Assembly: GCF_000346465.2 (NCBI RefSeq)
Contig: NC_034009.1
Location: 38,928,844-38,992,843 of the forward strand
Direction of reading: 5' to 3'
Length of the DNA stretch: 64,000 nt
Origin: Prunus persica
Taxonomy: Eukaryota > Streptophyta > Magnoliopsida > Rosales > Rosaceae
Every line of letters begins with the position of its first letter. Position 1 is the first letter of the stretch. The notes below the pieces were generated by a model, which saw nothing but the letters and a program-made list of their open reading frames with translations, was not told where the DNA came from and ran no database searches. The translations under genes were made by a program, and so were the position numbers. Below are positions 1-11,467 of this stretch, piece after piece.

Positions 1-11
1 TCTCTCTCTCT

Positions 12-111
12 NNNNNNNNNNNNNNNNNNNNNNNNNNNNNNNNNNNNNNNNNNNNNNNNNNNNNNNNNNNNNNNNNNNNNNNNNNNNNNNNNNNNNNNNN
101 NNNNNNNNNNN
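12..111. other. Assembly gap (100 N)
   Basis: A run of exactly 100 N follows a short CT microsatellite at the left edge. This is a scaffold gap of conventional length, so sequence left and right of it may not be truly adjacent. Confidence 0.98.
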
Positions 112-1635
112 TATGATTTAATGGGTCCCCCTATAAATGCTACCTGATATAATGAAAGGAACGAATATGGGGTGATATGAAATAAAATAAAATAAAGTAT
201 TGGCAATATCAGACAGAAAGTGGAGACTTGAGATCTCTGAAAGATAAAGATGTAAAGGTCATCACATCATTTTCATCATGGGTTCCCCTATTGGCTGGCA
301 GGTGGTTTGATTGGAAAAATATAAATATAAAAAGAAGGGGGTGAAATGAGGTTGCAAGTAAGAAGTTTCTCAACGAAGGCTAACCATTGATGTCCATTGC
401 AGCAGCTCCAGGTTAAAACCTCATGGCATCTGGGTTTTCAACATCTTGAGCTGCTGAGTGCTCTTTGGGCCACCATTTTCAAGTATTTGGTTCCCCTGGA
501 AAGCTGGAACTTAGACATGAAAAGGCAAAGTTGTCACCTTGTTAGGCAGATGGGAAAAGAAAGCTGAAACATCTTTCTGCAGCTGCTATAAACATCTACA
601 CTACAGCCTCCAGATTATGAGGGGCTCTGTCAAATAATAATACTATGCACCCAAATGAAAATGAAATAACATGTTTATTTATTTGGAATAAGTATTGGAA
701 TTATTGTGTGCTTAGTTACTAACACATACGGAATAAAAAAATACCGAGGCCATGATAATGAAGTCGTTGACCCATACCCAGTCATTTTCTCTCATGTTCC
801 TAACTCCTTTGATCATACCTTTTATTGGAGTGGCATATTGTAATTAACACACCCAACGCAATTTTATAACCCGGCACATCTTTGAAACAATAAACGACAA
901 CCTTGTCTAAGCCCATATTTACAAACGGCAGCTTTGTCTTAAAAATGCAACAATAACAACGGTCCGTTGTCAGTTGGCTGAACAAAAAAGATAATTGTTT
1001 GTCCTTGCCGAAAACAAACCCAACTAGCCGTTACAGACAAATTCTCAAGATGAACAAAGTTTTTTGCTAAAAAAACGTTTTTTTGTCTTTGTAAAACACT
1101 TTTACTTGATTATATATATATATTTTGTTTATATTAAACCCAACATAAGGATCTGCGCATATCACCTCTGTAGCTCACATTTTGATGATGGTAGGCGAGA
1201 GGAAGTCATGCTTAGCACACAATGAGATAAGAATCAATCAAATGACTGATAAACTATTTTCATTTTTTTTTTTCATATATGAGGGGTTTTGGATACATAA
1301 TAATCAAGGAGCTGCAGTTCCTATTTGGAGCCTGCAACCCATCGCAGTCACTCTTAAAACTTCCCAAGTGCTGAGAAGTTTTGATACATTATTTTGCCAA
1401 GAGGCAAAATGTGCTTGATCTAAAAAAAATGAGGTTACAAAGACAGATCTGGAAGCACCAGAATGAGATAACATTAACAACGAAGGACCGACAGACGAAC
1501 AGACAACAAAGTTAGGGTACGGATAGTCAATGAACTTTCATGTTGGAGCTCTGGATGTCCCTCAAAGTTCCAGAATGCAGAGAGCTTCCCCAACTGATAA
1601 ATATCCTGATCCAAGTCTTAGAGAAGAATCAGCGA
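112..1635. other. Intergenic, 3' side of the cyclin gene
   Basis: No convincing coding exon was seen on either strand. The right part (about 1440-1635) is probably the 3' UTR of the minus-strand cyclin. The rest is AT-rich, with only short shadow ORFs. Confidence 0.5.
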
Positions 1636-4600
1636 TTATTGATCTTGGAAAGAGCGAATCACCCGTTGTTTGGAGGTCAAAGTAGCCACAGACTTGAACT
1701 GTCAAGAAAATAACTAAATCAAAATGCTGAGTATCAATGATGCACAACTAAACATCACTTTCAACATTAAAACGTGCCGTTTTAAGAATCTACACGCCTG
1801 CGGCGATACGAGTAGGCTTCACATGAATTTGTTAGGAGATGGTCCTTTTTAGTTCTATTAGTTTGATCTGAGAGCTAGGTGATCCGTCTTTTGATGAACA
1901 CAAAAGGATCCTCAGAAGTTCTGAAGGTACTTCCGGCAATACTTCTAGTGTATGATAATAGGTTTTGCCAGATGCAATAACAGAATGAAATGTACAAGTA
2001 TTATTCTACCCAACATTCTGTTGGGCTTTGTGGTCAGTCTGCAAAATACCTTCTGGTGTCTGTACTTCTCGCGTATCGCATTTAGGGGACAGCCCTTGGT
2101 GTTCAATTGCAAATCTTCTAGTGCAACAACTGTAGTTTTGAGCTCTGATGTTTTGTAAGAGGTATAGCGCTCTAAAGTAGGATTCTGCAAGAATCAAACA
2201 TGAACGTTATTTTTGACAATTCTCAACGAAGAGGTAAGTAAAAACCTTTACGAAGAAGGCACAGAAATGCAAACCCATGGATGGTCAGACTGATCGAGTG
2301 TCCATCTGGCAAGGAACACAGCAGAGGCAGCAATGAGGGAAGGTAGGAACTTCAGGAAACCATATTCAGCAAGAGTCAACTCTGCTAAATAATTTGCCAA
2401 TAACTCCAGTTCAACACAAGGAACCTGCATAACAAATTAATTAAAATAAAACCATTTTCTTGTATGGCAATTGATTTTCCAGAAGTAACGAATGGGGACA
2501 ACACTCCATTTAGAATACCTTATAAGAAGCTTGTGCTGCATGAATGAACCTCCTGAAACACAAAAATAGGTTTATTGAACTCACTTTAAATGACATTTTC
2601 TAAGCAACATAGATAAAGCCTGGTGAGCGCATTACCTAAGAAATGTTTTTGTGGTGGGAACAGATAACTGGAAGTGCAAGAAATTTAGAACTTTACTCTC
2701 CATTTCTAATACCTGCAAGAGTTATTCAGGAACTTTATATGTCAGTATATAACTAGTGATACCACTGGAAAGGAGGTAATATCAAGCAGGATGTTGGGCA
2801 TTGCCATGTGAACTACAAAACTGGATTTTGCTTTTGAATTATGGTACGAAAACAAATCAAAGTTTTATGCGTCTAATGTAGGCAAAGTCTATGGCTGAGA
2901 CGAGATAAAAATCAACTGCAGCACCCAGGATCATGCAGTTGAAGTTGATGGAAATAAGAGAACTCCAGAAGGCTACCAGCATGCATGGAAAAGCCAAAAG
3001 CAGTCATAATTAGACATGTCATGTAGCCAATTTCATACCTCGTCTCTTGAGTAAGTATTGTCCGTGATGAAGCAAAATTCTTCCACTCGCGGTGCACATA
3101 TTTCTTCATACTTCCTTTTGAGTCATAACAAAAAATACATACCCGTCAAGCAATGTAATGATGAAATAATCAGGAGAAAAATATTGTTATTGATTCCTTG
3201 TTCACACACATGTGCCAGTGCACACACCACACACAAATATAAAGAAGTCTGTCCACGTATACCAAAGATGACTTCCTGAAATAGCCTCAGTAAACATCCC
3301 TAAGGATTTATTTCATAATTAATTGACTACAAAAAATTCATCACATTTCACTAGAAACCACCACCTATTCACCTAATATAGCACTTACGAGGCAATTAGC
3401 GTGCAAGTGACTCCAAGCAGCTGAAGCCTTTGCTTTTCAACATAATTGTGAGAGAGAAACCGATCAATGAGATTTACTGTGAGGTAAAGTGTATCTGGAA
3501 CCAGCTTATATTCTTCGGAAACCTGATAGAGACGTAAGTTAGTATGGATGCTTCCAAACAAGGGCACACCATTTCGTAGAAATACTATAGTCATTAGGTA
3601 CATCCGATTATACTGACCTCTACAAGCCAATCAATCAAAATTCCTCGCATGCTTGGAGTGATATCTTGCTGCAATGTTTCCATATAAGTAGTTGACGGTC
3701 TTCGCTCCACCTGAGGAAGAATAAGTTTCCACTAAAAGTCAGAATCAATTATGTTACTGATAGACAGCAAATTAGTAGCTCACTAGTCCTTGAATTATTC
3801 TATGTTTCAAATTATATAGGAAACCTCACATTTCTCTGTCCTGTCAACACAAGTGAAGATTAAATATTGCAATAGTATTATGTTTATTAATAACGTCAGA
3901 CTCTAGTAAAAGGGCTCCAACACTAACCTCTATAAGGCTTATATTACTGTATATATCAGGGGCATACAAGCTGCACGCTTGAGGATCCTTTAAGTTTGAG
4001 TCAATATCCACGATGTCCAGGTCATTTGAGGATCCCAATATCTCCCAGATCATATTTTCTTCTGCATAGTCCAATGAAAAACATCATCAAGCTTTGCTAA
4101 TGTCAACATGAAAACAGAAGTCAGTAATAGCAATTATACAGGTGACTGAGCAGTAATCTTCTTTCTGTAACAAAGGAAATTCCATAATTGCCAAAGCGTG
4201 CATCAGCAGGTTGCAACAACTTTTCACAACCCCTTTAAAGCCAATCAAAATTTCTTGTAAACTAATAAACTGAAATTTCAACACTAAGAAAGACTCAATT
4301 TTGCAATCAGAAGGCTCGGAACAAAACTTGTCATCTTAGACCTTGCAAGCATCCCTCTTATGAAGTACAGACATAGAGAGTGGACACCCTTAAGTTAGCC
4401 AGTTTAAAAAGATAAGTCATATACTGTTGCACTCTCCTGAACAAATCTGAAACATAAAATGTACCTTTCTTTTGGGGGTTCTGAAGTTCAGCAGGTTCTG
4501 CGGAAGGCTGTACTCTAAGCATCAAATCTGCTCCTCTATGTTGTCCCAAGATATGACACATACCCTGGGGTACTGGCTCTTTTTCTCCCAACTTCACTGG

Positions 4601-5300
4601 CAAAGTGGCTTCTAGGGGTTCTGCCACCCTTATTTTGGATAATTCATCAGCTAACTTTGCTTTTGCGTCCTCTTGAACCACTGTACTTTCTTCCGAGACA
4701 TTTGAGGCTGCCTTTACATTCTTTGCAAGACCTCTTCTGGCCTGCTTACTAGCCTGTCAGGGAGCAATACCAACAAATTCTAAGTTAGAATTACTTTAAT
4801 GAACATACAGAAGCATGCTAGATCCTACACATGCTTAAACAATGGCTTTGTGTTACAGACAAACCATATCCTCTTTTTCATTAATGGAGGTAACAATTAA
4901 TTTTATTTAAAATCATGTGAGGCCTCTGGAGAAAAATAGTATTCATTGACTATTCAAATTTTTTGCATATTAGAAAGGGAAATATGCAAATCTGTACCTG
5001 AACCTGAGAGGCATCAGTGGTGCATTTCACATATGAATTTTCACAGATGACGTTTGCTACATCTTTAAGAACTGCCCTCCTTTTATGCTGCAAGCCAATG
5101 GTGGCAATTGCAGATCCTTTGTTCTCGTCTGATGCTGCTCTTTTGGAATTTGCTCGAACACCATGCTTCTGATCTTGTTTAAAGAAAGGTTTTGAGGAGG
5201 ACACTACCTCCCCGGAAGTGCCAAAGGCTTTAGCCCGTGCCCTTGTGATTCGGACGGTAGGCTCTTCAACTTTGGCAGCATTTGTATTTTCTTTATTCAT
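1636..5300 (-). CDS. CYCA2: A2-type mitotic cyclin (CYCA2-like)
   Basis: This is a regulatory subunit of cyclin-dependent kinases acting in the nucleus at S/G2-M; A2 cyclins also help restrain endoreduplication. Eleven coding exons on minus join in frame: 4998-5300, 4465-4753, 3928-4061, 3618-3710, 3389-3522, 3039-3114, 2636-2712, 2519-2552, 2275-2424, 2050-2184 and 1636-1698, giving 495 aa, a normal length. The N-terminus begins [10 protein letters not shown] and carries the [11 protein letters not shown] and KRRAVLKDV signatures of A2 cyclins. The middle has [20 protein letters not shown]. The cyclin box starts [20 protein letters not shown] and runs through the [14 protein letters not shown] segment. 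The last exon ends VIRSFQDQ and stop. All donors are GT. The start is the first ATG of the A2-type N-terminus; the leader is probably interrupted by an intron (listed separately). No breaks were seen. Subfamily is firm; the exact paralogue (CYCA2;1-2;4) is not resolved. Confidence 0.93.
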
Positions 5301-6362
5301 CTTTGCCTACCTTGTAGAAGAGCAATGAGTGAATTCAGAACGAATTCTTGTTCATTGAACCTGCATTTTCAAATCAGTTGATGTCAACAAGAGATACTGC
5401 GTCATCCGACACAAGCAAGCAGAACAAACCCAACCCGAGAAAGCATTCGGGGCCAAGTATGAAAGGATCAAAAAGACGTGTTTTTTAATGATCATCAACA
5501 AAAATTTGATTTGTACATCGTCTTTTTGTGTAAGTTGATATCTCCTGTTAAACCAAATACTATTATCCATTTTACACAACACAATACAACAGAAGTTGGG
5601 AAGGCATCTTCGTCTCAATAATAAATCCAACCATTTTTTCTTCTATTGAAAAAGAAAAATCATGGTGCTTTACTCTGTTTTCCTTTGACAAAACCCATGA
5701 CAGCTTGCAATACAAGGCCTTAAATGAAGATAACACAAAGGGTCCTACACCACAAGCATAGAACAAATTTTCAGCTCTTTGTTCTTGTCGAAGCGAGAAA
5801 ACCTTTGGAAATAGAAGAAAACAAGCGTTTTAATCCACCGTTGGCTGGTGTTACTTAAATTACAGGAGAAACTCACTTCAACCAAGCCCAGTTGACCAAA
5901 CATTTTTCATTTTTCGTCGGTCCAGAGTGCATGAAAGACAAATGTTTTGCAGCCTGCTATTTCTCTGACACATTTTTCCGAGTAACCAAACAGAAGAAAA
6001 AACATTTAATAAGAACCCGAGACACCGTAATATCCAACCCCAAAACCCTAATTTCTTCAAAATTTTCAACTATCACCGCACCAGATCGTCAAAACCATAA
6101 CAAAACATAAAATCGCAAACACATTTGACAAAAGGCGGACCAAAATCCAAACCATAAAAATGTAAAAAATATAAGAATTTAAAAGAACAAAAATGGGAAG
6201 AGCCAGCCCCGAGATCTATGTAGCGAACCCGTCAGGCGTAAAAAGGACGTAGTTCCATTAGAATCTGGCGGTGGAAAACAGAGCGACGAAGCTCAAACAC
6301 CTAGAATGCAAAAAACAACCAAAAAAAAACTATGCACGGCTATGCGTTTGGGAGCTGAGCTT

Positions 6363-6560
6363 ACTCTGTTGGTGGGAGCTCCGGCACCTTCTCCGGTGAC
6401 GGTTTGAAGAGCTCGGGGGAAGAAGAAGAAGCAGAGGAAATATGGAGGCTAGCTTCGGACAGAGAATTGTGTGGAAGTGACAGTGAGTGTGAGAGAAAGA
6501 GAGAGAGTGTGTGTTTGATATAAGGGGGGAGAGAGAGAGGGGAGCGTGAGCGGGACGGGG
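6363..6560 (-). promoter_or_regulatory. Probable 5' UTR exon of the cyclin gene
   Basis: On minus, the CT-rich stretch ends in a good donor (GTAAGC just below 6363). A plausible acceptor lies a few bases before the cyclin ATG (around 5310-5320), implying a leader intron of about 1 kb. The CT microsatellite is typical of plant 5' UTRs and core promoters. This is inferred from splice signals only; no transcript evidence is available here. Confidence 0.45.
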
Positions 6561-6599
6561 TTTACAGTTTGAACTTCCAAAATTCCAAATGGAAGCCAA

Positions 6600-9500
6600 A
6601 AAGCAAAAAATATGTATTTTTTTTGTTGTTGTTGTTTTGACTTATTTCCGCCGAGTGTTTTGTATTATTTTATTTCACTTTTTAACACATGAGGTGAGAA
6701 CTGAGATTGTCTTTTGATGGGTTATGAATGTTTTTTTTTTCCTTCAAATATCTACCTTGTTATGTTATGTTCTTATATTGTGAATATATTAATTATCGAT
6801 TCAGACATTAATACTAGAGGGGCGAGTTTTTCACTTCGAGTTTGGTACATTTTCACTCTTTCCGTAACATGATCTAAGCGATTAAAAATTTATTAACGCT
6901 TAAATGGTCAATATATATGAAAACTTGCATGTCACAAGTTCATACGCATTTTTCTTTCTCTTCACATGTCAAGTCACGTGAAGAAAAATATAACAGGTAT
7001 AGATAATTGATGTAATAAAATTTAAAGAATATGAGAGTGTTTGTAGTCTTTTTCTATTAAACTTTTGTCTTTTTTTAATTGTTCTTTTTGAATCAATTTG
7101 TAATATAAATATCCGGAGTATAAAATATGATGTGAAATAGGTTGAGCTGTAACAACCCATTTGAATAAGTGTTTAGAAAATAATATGGATTTATTTTCTC
7201 ATTAATATATATCATTGACCCTACTACAAGCAAGGGCACGCTGACCTCTAAAATTGTGTCCTACATGAAAATTTTGAAAGGTCCCTATCACCTATGCTAT
7301 AGTATGCTAGATGCCAATATAGGGGCAAAGGCCGCCGTCCCAACTCCCAAGTCGGACTTTTGAATGAGGCATAGGTAGCCCTAAATATGCATACTTTATT
7401 GGGGCAGTTTTTAATGACACATCCATTTGTTGCAATTCAAAATTTTGATTCATTTTCTCTCTCCAATGCTAGAAAATGCCTCGAGTTCAAATTCTTTATT
7501 TTTCGTTAATAAAATTAAGGTCTTGATATTTTGATAGTAATGAATATCAGCCTTTTGATTTCGAGTCGAATTTTAAGAATTATGCATTTTATGATCATCG
7601 ATGACCACACAATGTACACATACACTTAATTAGTAAAAAAATTTTACCTTTATTTTTATTTATAAAATTAAAAAAGTTCGAAATATGGTTGGTTTTGATT
7701 GAGTAAATTATGGTGTTTTAGTGATTCAAATTTTTTTCTCCCTATCCCCCATGAGAGAGGGAATTGACAAAAAGTCAAAATGGACTTCATATGAATCTCA
7801 ACATTTTGAAACAAATGATTTCAGAGTAATTTGGGCAAACTCGACTGAATTTCCACTTGGGTTTTCTTCAACATTGACAGATCAATAATCTTTGATTGGA
7901 AATGTATTTTTAAGACTGATCCAGTTAGCCCCCCCATGTGTGGTGGTCAGATTCAAATGGTTTCAGCAGAAATGGAAAGGACTTGTTGTCTTATAATTTA
8001 TGACAAACTTGCTGGTTTTGTCCATTATTTATTTTATCCATAGCGATTTAAAAAAATTTAACAATGTCAAATATTTATGTTTTTAAAATTATAAAAGGGA
8101 AAAAATATGAGAGTAATTAGAGATATTGAAGAAAATATATATATATATATATATATTTGTCGTAATTTTTTTGCATTTTCTTTAAAAACCAAAAAATTCA
8201 TTATCACTTTAGTAATCTTAGAAATGTCATCCAACCAAGAAGCCCTTAGATTTTGGATCGAGTCACTCAATATATGGTAACTCATGAAAAAAAATATAGA
8301 GATTTTTATTTTCTAAAATCTTGTAAAAAATTCCCCAAATCTAGTGAAAAATTCCCCAAATCTAATGAAAAATTCCCCAAATCTAATGAAAAGTTTCCAA
8401 AGAAAAAATTATTATTATTTTAGTCATATATGGAAAGAAAAAAAAAATTCGGTGGTAAGAATTATATATGGAAAGTTTAAAATTAAGAGCCAAATATCTG
8501 GTGGAAGTTATTTATTTATTTGAAAAAAGAAAGAATGGTTGTCCTGATTCCTGAAGCCCATTTAAAAACTTTGTAGATCCAAAAGCCGAAGTGGTCCATT
8601 GTGTGTGGCCCTCTCTACGCACTCCTACGAGGTGGCCCCAACCCCTTTTCACACAGTGAAAGCCCTCAGCGGGAGGCAAAGTGTGTGTGTTTGATGAGGT
8701 CCCGACAAATCTATTTTGGAAAAAGGCACTTGAAATAAAGTTTTTATTTCCAGATGAAAAAATATATAAAGTTATTTATTTGAATGATGAATGAATAATA
8801 ATCATAAAAAATGTTGACTTTAAATTCAAAAGGTTGTAATTATAAGAGAGAGTTTGGGTTTAGGCAGGCTCTTCCAAAAAGTGTAAATAAAAGATGGCCA
8901 ATTCTGCTCCGCTCCTCCCTTATCACCTTTTCTACCTTGAGAAAACCTTAGGATTGTTTCTGACACGTTGCAATACTGAGTGGTAAGAACAACCTCACAT
9001 AAGCTTCTTTCCGTATAGCTTGACTTACGGCTAATAACATGTTTACTTGCACAATGAGAATGAAAAGCAACCGTGGTCCCTGTAAAATTATGACTTTGAT
9101 TCCTGATATTGGGGGAATTGAATTCTTGAGGAGTAGGTAGGATTAGGCAAGGATGAACCGAAATGACCTTTTTTTTACCCAAATTGTCCTCTTATATTTT
9201 GTGAAAACACCAAAACACACATTATACGTCCACTCTTTTTTTGGTCGAAACCCATTATATGCCCTTTGGCAAAAGAAAAACAATATATATTTAAATATAT
9301 TGCAAGTAAATAATCAAACTTATTAAAAATGAATAATTTTACAAATATTTAATTAGATTTATTATACTATATATAAAAAATTGGTAGGGGAAGCATGGGA
9401 GAACAAGAAAACTTGGGAATGTAACATAAGTTACCTTGAAATTAGACCAACTATGATTCGTATAATTGGTTGCCGAAAGATAACATAAATTCTTGGAGAT

Positions 9501-9700
9501 GACTCACTACAGCCATACTTACGCTAATGTAGTAAAACAAATCAAGAGATTACATGTAATTAATAATCAATACGACACTTGAATCAAACTTCGCAATAAT
9601 ATTTACGTGTCATTTTATTATTAGTTTGTTGTATTGTGTCGTAATAGTTATTTATTTGTACAAAATTCTACACACAGCCGAACATAAAAATTGGAATTTT
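6600..9700. other. Intergenic AT-rich region
   Basis: No coding region is supported. The left part is the likely promoter of the cyclin; the right part is the 3' flank of PnsB3. It holds a TA microsatellite near 8138-8157 and a short 21-bp minisatellite at 8322-8398. Confidence 0.6.
8322..8398. repeat. 21-bp minisatellite, about 3.5 copies
   Basis: The unit GAAAAATTCCCCAAATCTAAT is repeated head to tail about three and a half times with one or two substitutions. It is non-coding. Confidence 0.85.
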
Positions 9701-9765
9701 GGACAATCGTCTCATCTCAATAAACCCGGATGACAAATGTGGATCATAATTCATAATCTGGTCTC

Positions 9766-11275
9766 TTACTTTTTCCACTGGGGGATCCTCTGAACCACAA
9801 CCTGCAAACCACAATCAGAACAATATTTGCATAACATAAGTAAGTAATCCATTCTGAATGCTTGGGTTTAAAAAGCATAGGATTTTTCCTTCTTGTTTTG
9901 AAGTCAAATCAAGATAAAAAAATATTTTGAAAATACTTTACACGTACGAATAAAAAATAAAAGGAGAGTGGTGAGAAGTACCTTCCCAGAATTTTCCTTA
10001 TTTCCAACTATAGTTTGACAAGCAAGTCTCCAAGATTCGGGTTTCTGTATGTTGTTTGACCCAATGTAAAAATATAAAATAAAATAAAATAGAAATAGAA
10101 ATTTACTTCAAATGAGAAATTAACAAAAAGTGAAAAGAAAACCCACATTTACAGGAAAAAAGAAAAAGAAAAAGGAAAACAAAGGAGATTAGTTTATCAA
10201 GAGAGTAGTGTTTTTCAGGGGGTGAGAGAGAGAGAGAGAGAGAGAGCTTGCCTTCTTCAAATACTTGAGTTCAGTATTTGTTCTTTCATTCAAAAGGTCC
10301 TTCCCATCAATAATCTGCACACCCAAAAAAAAAAAAAAAAAAAAACAAGGAAATTAGCTGAAGCAAATCTTCCATAAGTTTCAACTCAAGAAACTAGGGA
10401 AGACACAATATAATATGAATGTTGAGAATATTCATACCTCTACTATACAAGTCCCACAGCTTCCTCCTCCTCCACAGTTCATCAGTTTCCCCTACAATTA
10501 AAATTGCAACGCCTTTTTCAATCACTTGTATTTCACATATTTGCTTATTATTATGAAATTCTATGTAATTATGCTAGACATCAGCCCCATAAGGTGTGTC
10601 ATGTAAGAGTAGTTAGGTTCACAAGTTGTGTACAAGGAAGGGAATCGAACTCGAGTGCAAGAGGAATGACATACTGCCTTAATCAACTGGTCTAACTTAT
10701 GTGATTTATTTATTTATTTTAAATTTGGGTTTGAATGTGCATTGCTCCAATAGGCCCCATAGTTATTGGGCTGTGATACCCAATTACAATTTACAGAGAC
10801 GGCGCACGTTAGAAACTGTGGCAGGAAATAACTAAATTACGCGGGATGCAATGTGAGGTAGTTAGTTAGCATTGAAGAGTGAGAGAGCACTCACATACGT
10901 GGCGTAGAGCTCGATCTTGTTATCCGACATGACATCCCTTAGCAACTTCTCTCCACTAATCGCCTTCGCGCTCTCCACCGGATACGACCCGTCGTTCCCG
11001 GGCTTCGGCTAACCCAATCACAAAACTTCAGACAAATATCTAGTAATTACATAATTTTAAACTAAAATAAATAAATAAATAAAACGGCATACCCCTATGA
11101 ATTCGAGCTCGATTTCGGGCTTTCCGGGCTGAGCTGGAGACATTTCTGCCGAAATACCGGCGAAAGAGACCGAAACGGACTTCCTTCTGGGGAGAGTTTG
11201 GTAATCTCGGGTCCCGGCGCCGGAGAGTTGCTCTGGCCGGAACGACACGGCATTCGTGAATTGCATGCAAGCCAT
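9766..11275 (-). CDS. PNSB3: Photosynthetic NDH subcomplex B subunit 3 (PnsB3/NDF4), ferredoxin-like
   Basis: This is a 2Fe-2S ferredoxin-like subunit of subcomplex B of the chloroplast NDH complex, which drives cyclic electron flow around photosystem I; it is imported into plastids. Six exons on minus (11093-11275, 10895-11008, 10438-10491, 10252-10314, 9982-10044, 9766-9801) join in frame to 170 aa. The first ~55 residues (MACMQFTNAVSFRPEQ...) look like a plastid transit peptide. Then come PEIELEFIG, PKPGNDGSYPVESAKAISGE, the cluster-binding loop CGGGGSCGTC, a later RLAC cysteine, and a C-terminus VVVQRIPQWKK. Intron 4 begins with GC rather than GT (GCAAGC), immediately followed by a CT repeat. 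The gene is head-to-head with the PPR gene. All key cysteines are present. Confidence 0.93.
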
Positions 11276-11467
11276 GTTGGATGTGGTGTGTGCTTCTCTC
11301 GCTCACGCACTCTCCTTCATTTCGTTTCGTTTCGTTTCGTTTTAAATAGGCAAAAATAGTTAACGAAGTTGAGGAAGGGGTATAGTGGTAATTTTAACTG
11401 TACTGAAACTAACAAGTTTGGAGCTCAGTGACAGTGAGTCTCTCAGTCTAGGAGCCCACTGGTTGTT
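11276..11467. promoter_or_regulatory. Compact bidirectional promoter (PnsB3 / PPR)
   Basis: Only 192 bp separate the divergent start codons, so both promoters and both leaders must share this interval. It contains a TTTCG pentamer repeated four to five times (about 11318-11342). No TATA box is evident on the PPR side. Confidence 0.7.
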
